This document shows, in pieces, positions 7,331 to 14,715 of a DNA stretch of 28,196 nt (positions are counted from its first letter, which is position 1; each line of letters starts with the position of its first letter). The notes below the pieces were generated by a model that ran no database searches, was not told the DNA's origin, and saw only the letters and a program-made list of their open reading frames with translations. A program made the position numbers and the translations under genes. Where the stretch lies: positions 1 to 28,196 of the forward strand of contig JASGDF010000022.1 of NCBI GenBank assembly GCA_047607345.1, in the 5' to 3' direction. The stretch comes from Pseudomonas_S sp047607345 (lineage in GTDB: Bacteria; Pseudomonadota; Gammaproteobacteria; Xanthomonadales; Xanthomonadaceae).

Positions 7331-8289
7331 AGCGCGCGCGCGGCCAGCTGGGCCAGTGCTTGTGCGTGGATCGCGCGGTCGTTGAGGCAGGGGATGTAGT
7401 GCAGGCGCGCGCCGCGCTCGGCCAGGGTGTGCGAGAAGCCCATCGCCACCTCCTCCAGGGTCTCCAGGCAGTCGGCGGCGAAACCGGGGCAGACAATGTC
7501 GATATCGCGCACGCCGCCCTCGGCCATCGCCCACAGTGTCGGTTCGGCATAGGGTTGCAGCCAGCGCTCGCGGCCAAAGCGCGACTGGTAGCCGATCCGC
7601 CACTCGTCCTCGCCCAGCTCCAGCACCGCGGCGATCGCGCGCACGCTGGCCTCGCAGCGCTGCGGGTAGGGGTCGCCATTGTCGGCCACGCGCTGCGGCA
7701 GGCCATGGAACGAGAACATCAACTGCTGGCCGCGGCCGTTGCACTGCCAGTGCTCGCGGATCGAGGCGGCGACTGCCGCGACCCAGGCCGGGTCGGTGGC
7801 GTAGTCGTGGACCAGGGCGACGCGGGTGTCGGGCCGGGTGTGGCGCCAGGCGTCCACCACGTCCTCGATCGAGGCGGTGGTGGTGGTCGAATACTGCGGG
7901 TACAGCGGCAGCACCACGATCCGGCGGATGCCCTCGGCATGCAGCGCGTCCAGCGCCGGGCGCAGCGCCGGCTTGCCGTAGCGCATCGCCGCGCGCACCT
8001 GCCAGTTGCCGGGCAGCTCGCGCGCGATGCCCTCGGCCAGGCGCTGGGTGTAGACCGCCAGCGGCGAGCCTTCCGGCAGCCAGACCTGCGCGTACTTCTC
8101 GGCCGAGCGCGGTCCACGCAACGGCAGGATCAGCCCGTGCAGCAGCGGCTTCCACAGCAGTGGCGGGATCGAGACCACGCGGCGGTCGCCGAGGAACTCG
8201 GCGAGGTAGCGCCGCACGGCCGGCGCGGTAGGGGCGTCGGGCGTACCCAGGTTGACGGCGAGCAGGGCGGTATCGGCTGTGTCGGTCAT
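7327..8289 (-). CDS. hemH: Ferrochelatase HemH
   Basis: Inserts ferrous iron into protoporphyrin IX in the last step of haem synthesis; soluble or peripheral on the inner membrane. The 320-residue product has the normal bacterial length. Signatures: LLAVNLGTPDAP (9-20), the PLYPQYS region (128-134), FSFHGLP (192-198) with catalytic His195, GYQSRFG (233-239), and CPGFAADCLETLEE (267-280) with the conserved Glu276. The start at 8289 fits the family. On the minus strand CACAAT ends six bases before the ATG, another start with a -10-like hexamer close by and no clear ribosome site. It is the first gene of a two-gene unit with the alpha/beta hydrolase. Confidence 0.96.
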   Translation of the reverse strand: MTDTADTALLAVNLGTPDAPTAPAVRRYLAEFLGDRRVVSIPPLLWKPLLHGLILPLRGPRSAEKYAQVWLPEGSPLAVYTQRLAEGIARELPGNWQVRAAMRYGKPALRPALDALHAEGIRRIVVLPLYPQYSTTTTASIEDVVDAWRHTRPDTRVALVHDYATDPAWVAAVAASIREHWQCNGRGQQLMFSFHGLPQRVADNGDPYPQRCEASVRAIAAVLELGEDEWRIGYQSRFGRERWLQPYAEPTLWAMAEGGVRDIDIVCPGFAADCLETLEEVAMGFSHTLAERGARLHYIPCLNDRAIHAQALAQLAARAL

Positions 8290-8415
8290 CGACTCATTGT
8301 GGCAGACGCGCGCGTCCGGCTGCGTTGCGTCCTCGCTATGGAAGCGATCGAAGATGCCTGCGGCGCGCGCAGGGCCCGGCTCTGCTCACCGGTGATTCAT
8401 TGCCGGGTGACTAAC

Positions 8416-8443
8416 GTGCCATACGCTTGCAAGCGCCTGGCAC
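8416..8443. other. Hairpin in the hemH-SYLF divergent intergenic region
   Basis: GTGCCA (8416-8421) pairs with TGGCAC (8438-8443), enclosing the perfect palindrome CGCTTGCAAGCG (8424-8435). A second small palindrome, AATTTCG-CCG-CGAAATT, lies at 8464-8480. Both fall in the 245-base region between the divergent genes hemH and the SYLF gene, where promoters of both must lie. The form suits an operator, but I recognise no regulator. No gene is seen in 8290-8534. Confidence 0.45.
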
Positions 8444-8534
8444 ATTGCCCGCACCGGGATCCGAATTTCGCCGCGAAATTTCATCATCCAGCCGGCATTG
8501 GCTTATCTTCTCAGCTCGTCCCATGGAGCCCGTC

Positions 8535-9428
8535 ATGCCTCGTCTTTCGCGCCTCGTCCTGTTGTTGTCGCTCGTCTTCGTGGCGGGCCATGCCGCCGCC
8601 GGTCCGGAGGAGGACCAGCGCGCGCGCAACGCGTTGCGCGTGCTGGCCGAGATCCAGGAAATTCCCGAGCAGGCCATTCCCGACAAGCTGCTCGACGAAG
8701 CGCGTGCGATCGTGGTGATTCCCGACACGCTCAAGGCCGGCCTGTTCATCGGCGGCCGCCGTGGCTATGGCCTGATGTCGGTGAAGAACCCCGACGGCAG
8801 CTGGTCGCAGCCGGTGTTCGTCAAGTTGACCGGCGGCAGCATCGGCTTCCAGGCCGGCGTTCAGTCCTCCGACGTGGTGCTGGTGTTCCGCAACGATCGC
8901 AGCCTGGACAACATCGTCAACGGCAAGTTCACCCTCGGCGCCGATGCCGGCGTCGCCGCCGGCCCGGTCGGTCGCAACGCCGCGGCCGCCACCGACGGCC
9001 AGCTCAAGGCCGAGATCTGGTCCTGGTCGCGCGCGCGCGGCCTGTTCGCCGGGGTGGCGCTGGACGGGGCGGTGTTGCAGATCGACGATGCGGCCGATCT
9101 CAATGTCTACGGCGCCGGCAGCACTGCGCGCATGATCTTCGAGGGCCGCACCGCCGAGCGGCCGTCCTCGGACGTGGTGGCGTTCCGCGACCGCCTGGAG
9201 GAGGCGACCTACGCCGCGCGCAGCAAGCGCGGCACCGACAGCGCCGCCGCGCCGCGCCGCGAACCGGCCCCGGCGAGCGCGCCGAGCGTGACCACCTCGG
9301 TTCCCAGCGTGCCGGCGACGCAGGCGGTCACTGCGCCGATCCAGTCCGCCTCCACGACGCAGCAGCAGGGTTTCCAGCCGGTGTCCGAGGGCGAGGTTCG
9401 CACCGAGTCGCTAGACGGCAACAATTGA
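8535..9428 (+). CDS. Secreted SYLF (YSC84-like) lipid-binding domain protein
   Basis: Exported protein of 297 residues. A Sec signal peptide is clear (hydrophobic stretch LVLLLSLVFVAG, cleavage expected after AHAAA near residue 22). Residues about 30-215 match the SYLF/Ysc84 domain (PF04366): the DKLLDEARAIVVIP start, GLFIGGRRGYGLM, a long glycine-rich GADAGVAAGPVGR segment, and SRARGLFAGVALDG. SYLF domains bind phosphoinositides in eukaryotes; in bacteria the function is unknown and the proteins are periplasmic or surface-linked. The last 70 residues are rich in Ala, Pro, Ser and Thr and look unstructured. ATG 8535 was chosen because GGAG lies six bases upstream and the signal peptide follows; ATG 8523 would add four residues. 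It stands upstream of tatABC, but hairpins separate them. Confidence 0.9.
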   Translation: MPRLSRLVLLLSLVFVAGHAAAGPEEDQRARNALRVLAEIQEIPEQAIPDKLLDEARAIVVIPDTLKAGLFIGGRRGYGLMSVKNPDGSWSQPVFVKLTGGSIGFQAGVQSSDVVLVFRNDRSLDNIVNGKFTLGADAGVAAGPVGRNAAAATDGQLKAEIWSWSRARGLFAGVALDGAVLQIDDAADLNVYGAGSTARMIFEGRTAERPSSDVVAFRDRLEEATYAARSKRGTDSAAAPRREPAPASAPSVTTSVPSVPATQAVTAPIQSASTTQQQGFQPVSEGEVRTESLDGNN

Positions 9429-9502
9429 ATCTGAGGCACACCGCCAGCGGCGTGGTGCGTTATCCTCGCCGGGTGCGTCAGATGCAGTCGCTATGCCGAG
9501 TG

Positions 9503-9554
9503 CGCCGCCCTGGGCGGCGTGCCACGTAGGCCGGGCTTCCAGGAAGCGCCGGCC
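9503..9554. terminator. Two strong hairpins between the SYLF gene and tatA
   Basis: CGCCGCC (9503-9509) pairs with GGCGGCG (9513-9519). Immediately after, GGCCGG (9529-9534) plus GCTTCC (9535-9540) pair with GGAAGC (9542-9547) and CCGGCC (9549-9554). There is no T-run. They could end the SYLF transcript or form a structured leader of tatABC: a -10-like TATCCT lies upstream at 9461-9466, which would place both hairpins in the tat leader. Confidence 0.45.
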
Positions 9555-9587
9555 GGTCATTCATTCAAGATCAGGCGGGATGTGGTT

Positions 9588-9815
9588 ATGGGCAGCATGA
9601 GTTGGATTCATTGGCTGGTTGTGCTGGTGATCGTGTTGGTGGTGTTCGGCACCAAGCGGCTGACCAGCGGCGCCAAGGACCTTGGCAGCGCGGTCAAGGA
9701 ATTCAAGAAGGGCATGCGCGACGAGGACAAGCCGGTTGGCCAGCTTGCCGATGATGCGCGCAGCCGGGAGCAGACCCGCGAGTCGCAGGCCGAGCGCGAT
9801 CGCGACGCGCGCTGA
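9588..9815 (+). CDS. tatA: Twin-arginine translocase subunit TatA
   Basis: Small inner-membrane protein (75 residues) that oligomerises to form the passage for folded Tat substrates. It shows one N-terminal membrane helix (about 7-20), the conserved Phe20-Gly21 hinge, an amphipathic helix with KRLTSGAKDLGSAVKEFKKG (23-42), and a charged, unstructured tail. ATG 9588 was chosen because GCGGGA lies seven bases upstream; ATG 9597 (MSWIHW) would also leave a functional helix. It is the first gene of tatABC, 15 bases before tatB. Confidence 0.95.
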   Translation: MGSMSWIHWLVVLVIVLVVFGTKRLTSGAKDLGSAVKEFKKGMRDEDKPVGQLADDARSREQTRESQAERDRDAR

Positions 9816-9830
9816 TCCAGGCCGGTCTTC

Positions 9831-10244
9831 GTGTTCGACATCGGGTTTAGCGAGCTGCTGCTGATCGCGGTGGTGGCGCTGGTCGTGCTGGGTCCCGAGC
9901 GGCTGCCGAAGGCGGCGCGTTTCGCCGGGCTGTGGGTGCGCCGCGCGCGCCAGCAGTGGGAGTCGGTGAAACAGGAACTGGAGCGCGAATTGGAGGCCGA
10001 GGAGCTCAAGCGCAGCCTGCACAGCGTGCAGGATTCGCTGCGTGAGGCCGAGCAGCAACTGCGCGAAAGCAGGCAGCGGTTGCAGGACGAAACCCAGGCG
10101 CTGCACGAGGAGGTCCGCCGTGACGTGGATATCCGTGGTGCCGACTCGGGCTCCGATGAGGCGGGTGCTGTCGGACCGGCCCTGGCCGATCCGACAGTGC
10201 AACCCGCGTTGCCGCCGCCCGGCACGCAGGAGAAGCCACATTGA
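9831..10244 (+). CDS. tatB: Twin-arginine translocase subunit TatB
   Basis: Inner-membrane partner of TatC in the receptor that recognises twin-arginine signal peptides. The product (137 residues) starts with MFDIGFSELLLI, typical of TatB, with one membrane helix to about residue 20, then the LGPERLP motif (20-26) with the Gly-Pro hinge and a long charged helix, likely coiled coil, from about 45 to 95. The C-terminal tail is rich in Ala, Gly and Pro. The start codon is GTG at 9831. The stop overlaps the tatC start by four bases, so the two are translationally coupled, fitting a need for equal amounts. Confidence 0.95.
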   Translation: MFDIGFSELLLIAVVALVVLGPERLPKAARFAGLWVRRARQQWESVKQELERELEAEELKRSLHSVQDSLREAEQQLRESRQRLQDETQALHEEVRRDVDIRGADSGSDEAGAVGPALADPTVQPALPPPGTQEKPH

Positions 10245-10978
10245 GTGCTCACGATGAGGCGCAGGCCGAGAGCAGCCTGATCGAGCACCTGATCGAGCTG
10301 CGCGCGCGCCTGCTGCGCGGACTGGTCGGGCTGGTGGTGGTGCTGGTCGCGCTGCTGCCGTTCACCAGGAAGATCTATGCCTGGCTGGCGCATCCGCTGA
10401 TATCGCAGCTGCCTGCCGGGCAGACGATGATCGCGATGAACCCGGCCGGCGCGTTCTTCGCCCCGATCAAGCTCACCTTCTTCCTGGCGCTGTTCCTGGC
10501 GGTGCCCTGGCTGCTGTACCAGGCCTGGTCGTTCGTCGCGCCGGGCCTTTACCAGCGCGAGAAGCGGCTGGCGGTGCCGCTGCTGGCTTCGGCGGTGTTG
10601 CTGTTCTACGTCGGTTGCGCGTTCGCCTACTTCCTGGTGCTGCCGGCGGTGTTCCACTTCCTGACCACGTTCAAGCCGGACGTCATCGCGATCACGCCCG
10701 ACGCAGGTGCCTACCTGGATTTCGTGCTGGTGATCTTCTTTGCCTTCGGTACCAGCTTCGAGCTGCCGGTGGCGCTGGTGATCCTGGTACTGCTCGGCTG
10801 GGTCACCCCGGAGCAGCTGCGGCAGGGTCGCGGCTACGCGATCGTCGGCATCTTCGCGCTGGCCGCGGTGCTGACCCCGCCGGATGTGGTCTCGCAGCTG
10901 CTGCTGGCGATCCCGATGTGCCTGCTCTACGAGGTGGGCATCCTGGCCGCAGGGTGGCTGAAGGCGCGTGATTCGTGA
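10241..10978 (+). CDS. tatC: Twin-arginine translocase subunit TatC
   Basis: Polytopic inner-membrane receptor (245 residues, six expected membrane helices) that binds the RR motif of Tat signal peptides. The N-terminal cytoplasmic HLIELRARLL (16-25) matches the signal-binding patch, followed by FVAPGLYQREKR in the first cytoplasmic loop region and helices rich in Leu and Phe. The start appears to be TTG 10241 overlapping the tatB stop, with AGGAG eight bases upstream; no in-frame ATG or GTG gives a full N-terminus. It is the last gene of the operon; an imperfect hairpin follows at 10994-11024. Confidence 0.95.
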   Translation: MSAHDEAQAESSLIEHLIELRARLLRGLVGLVVVLVALLPFTRKIYAWLAHPLISQLPAGQTMIAMNPAGAFFAPIKLTFFLALFLAVPWLLYQAWSFVAPGLYQREKRLAVPLLASAVLLFYVGCAFAYFLVLPAVFHFLTTFKPDVIAITPDAGAYLDFVLVIFFAFGTSFELPVALVILVLLGWVTPEQLRQGRGYAIVGIFALAAVLTPPDVVSQLLLAIPMCLLYEVGILAAGWLKARDS

Positions 10979-10993
10979 GCTGCGATGAGTGAT

Positions 10994-11024
10994 GCCTGGA
11001 GGCCGTCGCGGCGGTCTTCCATGC
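10994..11024. terminator. Imperfect hairpin between convergent tatC and the membrane-protein gene
   Basis: GGAGGCCG (10998-11005) pairs with CGGTCTTCC (11012-11020) with one bulge and a G-U pair, with extra GC pairing outside. A short TTT follows on the plus strand at 11025-11027. The two neighbouring genes converge here, so a bidirectional terminator is expected; the structure is only moderately convincing. Confidence 0.35.
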
Positions 11025-11055
11025 TTTGCCTTGCCGAATCAGGAATCGAGGTGTC

Positions 11056-11955
11056 TCAGGCGGCAATGACGTCATTCGGCGGCGGCACCGCGCCGGTCTC
11101 GCGGCCGTCCGGCGGCGCGAACATCTGCTTCCACGCCGCGTACACCGCGCCGGCGAACACCGGCATCAGCACGCCCATCAGCAGCAGCTGCGCGGCCCAC
11201 ACCGCCACGCCCTGGCCGGCGACCAGGCCGACCACCAGCGCCACGATCATCACCGCGAAATAGATCGCGAACAGCGCGATGAACGCGAGCACGAAGAACA
11301 CCAGCATCGCCGGCAGGTTGTGGATGCTGGCGCGCAGGCTGTTGCGCAGCGCCTTCCAGCCGCCGCTGCGGTCGAACATCACCTGCGGCGGCATCACGAA
11401 CAGCGCCAGTGCCAGCGCGGCAAAGGTCGCCAGCACCAGCAGCAACCACAACAGGATGCGCCCGGCCGGCAGGGTCGCCGCCAGTGCCTCGATCTCGGCC
11501 GGGTCCGGCTGCTTGCCGGAGGCGCTGAGCGCGTTGAGCTGGGTCATCACATCCGACAGCTGCTGCAACCCGTGGGTGCCGATCAGCACCAGCAGCGCGA
11601 TGCCCAGCACCAGGCCCGCCAGGATCTGCGGCAGCAGCGCCACCAGCAGGTGCGGCGCGCGGCCTTCCTGCAACCCGTGCAGCAGGTGCGAGGGTCTGGC
11701 CACGCGGCCTCCGTCGACCTCGCGCACCGCCCACAGCAGTCCGCCCATGAACAGTGGGCCGGCCAGCACCAGCAGGAACTGCACCGCGGTGCCCAGCACC
11801 GGTACCTGCTGCGCCAGCGACAGCGCGAGCGAGGCAATCAGCGCCCAGGTCACGCCCAGCGAACCCAGCGCCAGCGGCGCGCGGCGCAGCAGCGCGAAGC
11901 CGGTCAGCAGCCATTCCGCGCCGGACGCCGCCGGCACCTTGTGGATCTCTCTCAT
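11056..11955 (-). CDS. Polytopic membrane protein, BPSS1780 type
   Basis: Integral inner-membrane protein of 299 residues with unknown role. It begins MREIHKVPAASGAEWLL, followed by several strongly hydrophobic segments: two near the N-terminus (residues about 15-65), one around 105-130, and three towards the C-terminus, with a soluble loop about 130-165. The N-terminal signature (VPA..G..WL..G..LF/LL) and the helix arrangement match the BPSS1780 family of proteobacterial membrane proteins. The start at 11955 was chosen by homology; the open frame continues upstream in nonsense overlapping the neighbouring gene. No strong ribosome site is seen (only GGAAAA about five bases upstream). It is convergent with tatC. 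I cannot assign a function. Confidence 0.75.
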   Translation of the reverse strand: MREIHKVPAASGAEWLLTGFALLRRAPLALGSLGVTWALIASLALSLAQQVPVLGTAVQFLLVLAGPLFMGGLLWAVREVDGGRVARPSHLLHGLQEGRAPHLLVALLPQILAGLVLGIALLVLIGTHGLQQLSDVMTQLNALSASGKQPDPAEIEALAATLPAGRILLWLLLVLATFAALALALFVMPPQVMFDRSGGWKALRNSLRASIHNLPAMLVFFVLAFIALFAIYFAVMIVALVVGLVAGQGVAVWAAQLLLMGVLMPVFAGAVYAAWKQMFAPPDGRETGAVPPPNDVIAA

Positions 11956-12149
11956 GGGTTTTCCGAGTGGGGGAGCGCGCCGGACGATCCGGGGCGCCGG
12001 CGGATTATCGCCGCTTTTACGGTCCTTCACGAGCGCGCGGCATATCCCTGTGGCGGGATCGTTTCCAGTGAGTTCCTCACCGGGGAGTGGGGCACGCTTG
12101 TGCAGGGGCCGGTTGGCGGCCGCGCAAGCGCGGTGTACGTGGAGGCTTT

Positions 12150-12902
12150 CTACCTGGCCGCGCCGGCATGGCCGGCGGTCGGTCGCAGCCCGCGCGCGTG
12201 CTGTATGAAGCGCCGCAGCAGCTTGCGCGCCAGTGGCGCGGCGCTGACCTCGCGGGCGATGCTGCGCGCGCAGCGGCCGTGGCGGGCCAGGCAGTCGGCA
12301 CGGGCGTTGACGTAGCCGCGGATGTGATGGGTGGCGAACTCCGGGTGGAACTGCACGCCCCAGGCGCGCTCGCCCCAGCGGAACGCGTGGCACTGGTCCT
12401 GCGCCGAGCGCGCCAGCACGGTGGCGCCGTCCGGTGCGCGCAGCACTGTCTGCAGATGGGTGGCATGGGCCGGGAAGCGTTCGGGCAGGCCGGCGAACAG
12501 CGGGTCCTCGAACGCGGGTGGGTGCAGTTCCAGCTCGATCGTCCCGGACTCGCGCCCGGCCGGGTTGTAGTCGACCTGGCCGCCGAGCGCGTGCGCCAGC
12601 AGCTGATGGCCGTAGCAGATGCCGAACAGCGGCATGCCGGCGTGCGCGGCCTCGCGCAGCCAGTCGGCCGAGCGCTCGCTCCACTCGGCGCGGTCGGTCA
12701 CGAAGGCGGCCGAGCCGCTGACGATGACCCCGGCGAAGCGCTGGCGCTCCGGCAGCGGCTGGCCCGACTCGACGTCGATCACTTGGGTCTCGCGCTCGGC
12801 CAGTCCCGCGGCCACGCGGATCCAGTGCGGGAAGCGCCCGTAGCGCTTCAGTGGCTGTACTGGCTGGCCGGTCTCGAGGATCAGGAAGGGAAGCTGGCTC
12901 AT
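12150..12902 (-). CDS. Free-standing class I glutamine amidotransferase
   Basis: Soluble protein of 250 residues with a class I GATase domain (PF00117) and no synthase domain. Catalytic residues are all present: Cys96 in GICYGHQ (94-100), His186 and Glu188 in QFHPEF (184-189). The oxyanion GSAAF segment (63-67) replaces the usual GGPxS. Similar stand-alone proteins in proteobacteria are annotated as GMP-synthase-like amidotransferases; some hydrolyse gamma-glutamyl bonds rather than feeding a synthase. ATG 12902 was chosen because the domain begins at once (LPFLILETG); upstream open sequence crosses repeat DNA. No clear Shine-Dalgarno site. The 194 bases between its stop and the next start (11956-12149) show no gene, only GC-rich imperfect palindromes. 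Confidence 0.87.
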   Translation of the reverse strand: MSQLPFLILETGQPVQPLKRYGRFPHWIRVAAGLAERETQVIDVESGQPLPERQRFAGVIVSGSAAFVTDRAEWSERSADWLREAAHAGMPLFGICYGHQLLAHALGGQVDYNPAGRESGTIELELHPPAFEDPLFAGLPERFPAHATHLQTVLRAPDGATVLARSAQDQCHAFRWGERAWGVQFHPEFATHHIRGYVNARADCLARHGRCARSIAREVSAAPLARKLLRRFIQHARGLRPTAGHAGAAR

Positions 12903-12978
12903 TGCTGCGGTATGGGGGCGGCTTGCTCCATACCGATTAGAGCGCCGGGGGCGATGCGCTTCAAGCGGAGAAACGAGG

Positions 12979-13035
12979 TTGGGGATATTCGGGATTGGGG
13001 ATTTCGTAGCAGCGAATGGCCGGGCCATTCGCTGC
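12979..13035. repeat. GGGATTGGGGATT tract and perfect 13-bp palindrome
   Basis: Bases 12979-13006 are a degenerate tandem of GGGATT-like units on the plus strand, the same family as the complementary tract after ttcA. It runs into a perfect inverted repeat: GCAGCGAATGGCC (13009-13021) and GGCCATTCGCTGC (13023-13035) with a one-base centre. It lies in the 169-base gap between the amidotransferase start and the gspE remnant. It may contain or block the amidotransferase promoter. Confidence 0.6.
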
Positions 13036-13071
13036 CGCTCGCGTCAATCTCCCGCTTCGGACCCCCGGTCC

Positions 13072-13470
13072 CTACTCCCGCGACGGCAGTACCGGGAGCA
13101 CTTCCTCGATCGTGACCAAGCCCTCGGCAACCCTCTCCAGGGCGGTGCGGCGCAGCGTGCACAGGCCTTCGGCGTGGGCGGCGCGGCTGAAGCCGGCCAG
13201 ACCCATGTCGTTCCGGATCAGCGCGCGCAGCCCGGCGCTGACCGGCAGCAGCGCGTACGGTCCGGTGCGACGGCATGGCAGGCAGCCGACCGGCAGATAG
13301 GTCGTGGGGTTATCAGGCGATGCCTCATCGTCATCAAACAGCGCGGCCGATTGCGCCGGCTCCAGCGCCTGCGGGCGCTTGCAGTGCGGGCACAACGCGC
13401 GCACCAGCCGTTGCGGCAGGGGCGAGGCGAGCAGAGTAGTGCGGCACGCCCAGGTCGAGCAGGAGCAGCG
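13072..13470 (-). pseudogene. Remnant of a GspE/PulE-type secretion ATPase (C-terminal part)
   Basis: The minus strand encodes the last 120 or so residues of a type II secretion/type IV pilus ATPase. Recognisable parts: LLDLGVPHY, then LLASPLPQRLVRALCPHC, the second Cys pair in GCLPC, RTGPYALLPV where the family has a longer GYRGRxGxYELL, and a C-terminus with EGLVTIEEVLPV. The first part and the rest are in different frames, because of one extra T (minus strand) at about 13435. The Walker A and B regions are absent; homology stops near 13470 and a short palindromic repeat begins at 13485. The two CxxC zinc pairs survive, but without the ATPase core the product cannot work. No neighbouring gsp or pil gene is present, so this is an orphan fossil. 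Confidence 0.8.
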
Positions 13471-13484
13471 TGCATCGACCCGAA

Positions 13485-13520
13485 GTCGCCGGGTCCCCGC
13501 CTGCGCGGGGGACGACGGCA
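13485..13520. repeat. GTCCCCGC-type palindromic repeat at the 5' edge of the gspE remnant
   Basis: GTCCCCGC (13493-13500) pairs with GCGGGGGAC (13505-13513) around CTGC, with one extra G. The arms and four-base loop parallel the repeat at 6162-6181 (ATCCCCGC, loop, GCGGGGAT). It marks where recognisable gspE sequence ends, so insertion or recombination at this repeat may have caused the truncation. Confidence 0.65.
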
Positions 13521-13560
13521 TCGCGTGCGTACAACACGCAAACTAAAAAAAGAGCGCCGT

Positions 13561-13566
13561 TATACT
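13561..13566 (+). promoter_or_regulatory. Putative -10 box of glyQ
   Basis: TATACT matches the -10 consensus in five of six positions and is preceded by an A-rich stretch (13541-13551) unlike the surrounding GC-rich DNA. It would give a leader of about 25 bases to the glyQ ATG at 13599. No convincing -35 hexamer is present at the usual distance. I looked for a T-box leader and found no room for one. Confidence 0.5.
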
Positions 13567-13598
13567 AGCGCACCCCCAATCCGCCGGCTTTTTGCAGC

Positions 13599-14507
<909 letters not shown>

Positions 14508-14513
14508 GCACCG

Positions 14514-14680
14514 CTTTCCCGCGAGCGGGGGGTGTTTGATTTTCCTTCCCCCGCAAGCGGCGCGTGTTTGATTCTCCTTCCCCCGCGAGCGGGGGAAGGT
14601 GCCCGAAGGGCGGATGGGGGCACGCACGCCCTCCGCGCCACGGCCCCTACATCCGGCGCTTTGCGCCACCTTCTCCCGCA
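14514..14680. repeat. Composite CTTCCCCCGC repeat element in the glyQ-glyS gap
   Basis: A 32-base unit beginning GTGTTTGATT occurs twice in direct tandem (14532 and 14564), with a partial copy before it (14514-14531). The last copy ends in a near-perfect hairpin, CCTTCCCCCGC (14576-14586) with GCGGGGGAAGG (14589-14599), followed by TGCCCGAAGGGCGGATG. The right end carries CCACCTTCTCCCGC (14667-14680), roughly the inverse of the hairpin arm, so the whole stretch looks like a MITE-like element with terminal inverted repeats. Elements reading GGGAGAAGGTGCCCGAAGGGCGGATG are abundant in Xanthomonas, Stenotrophomonas and Lysobacter. Open frames crossing it are repeat-derived and not called. Confidence 0.75.
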
Positions 14681-14696
14681 GTCGGAGGAGGAAACA

Positions 14697-14714
14697 ATGC
14701 CAAGGTCCACCTGA
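14697..14714 (+). CDS. Five-codon leader ORF (MPRST) in front of glyS
   Basis: ATG at 14697 has the best ribosome site of the region: GGAGG ends five bases upstream. Its frame is ATG, four codons, then TGA at 14712-14714, one base before the glyS ATG at 14716. glyS itself lacks a good site, so ribosomes may load at the leader ORF, terminate and restart at glyS. Whether the pentapeptide has a function is unknown; it contains no glycine codon, so classic attenuation by glycine starvation is unlikely. Inference from sequence only. Confidence 0.45.
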   Translation: MPRST

Positions 14715-14715
14715 C

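Noticed and set aside
7331..8155. Extended N-terminus of the alpha/beta hydrolase frame
   Set aside because: The frame is open far upstream of GTG 7330, but the extra residues are read out of frame through hemH and have no homology; the hydrolase fold begins at the GTG.
13521..13598. T-box or riboswitch leader before glyQ
   Set aside because: The leader from the likely -10 box to the ATG is only about 30 bases, and no T-box sequence is present; Gram-negative glyQS operons do not normally use T-boxes.
14532..14595. Possible CRISPR-like repeat (two 32-base units)
   Set aside because: The units are directly adjacent without spacers and belong to a GC-rich palindromic element.
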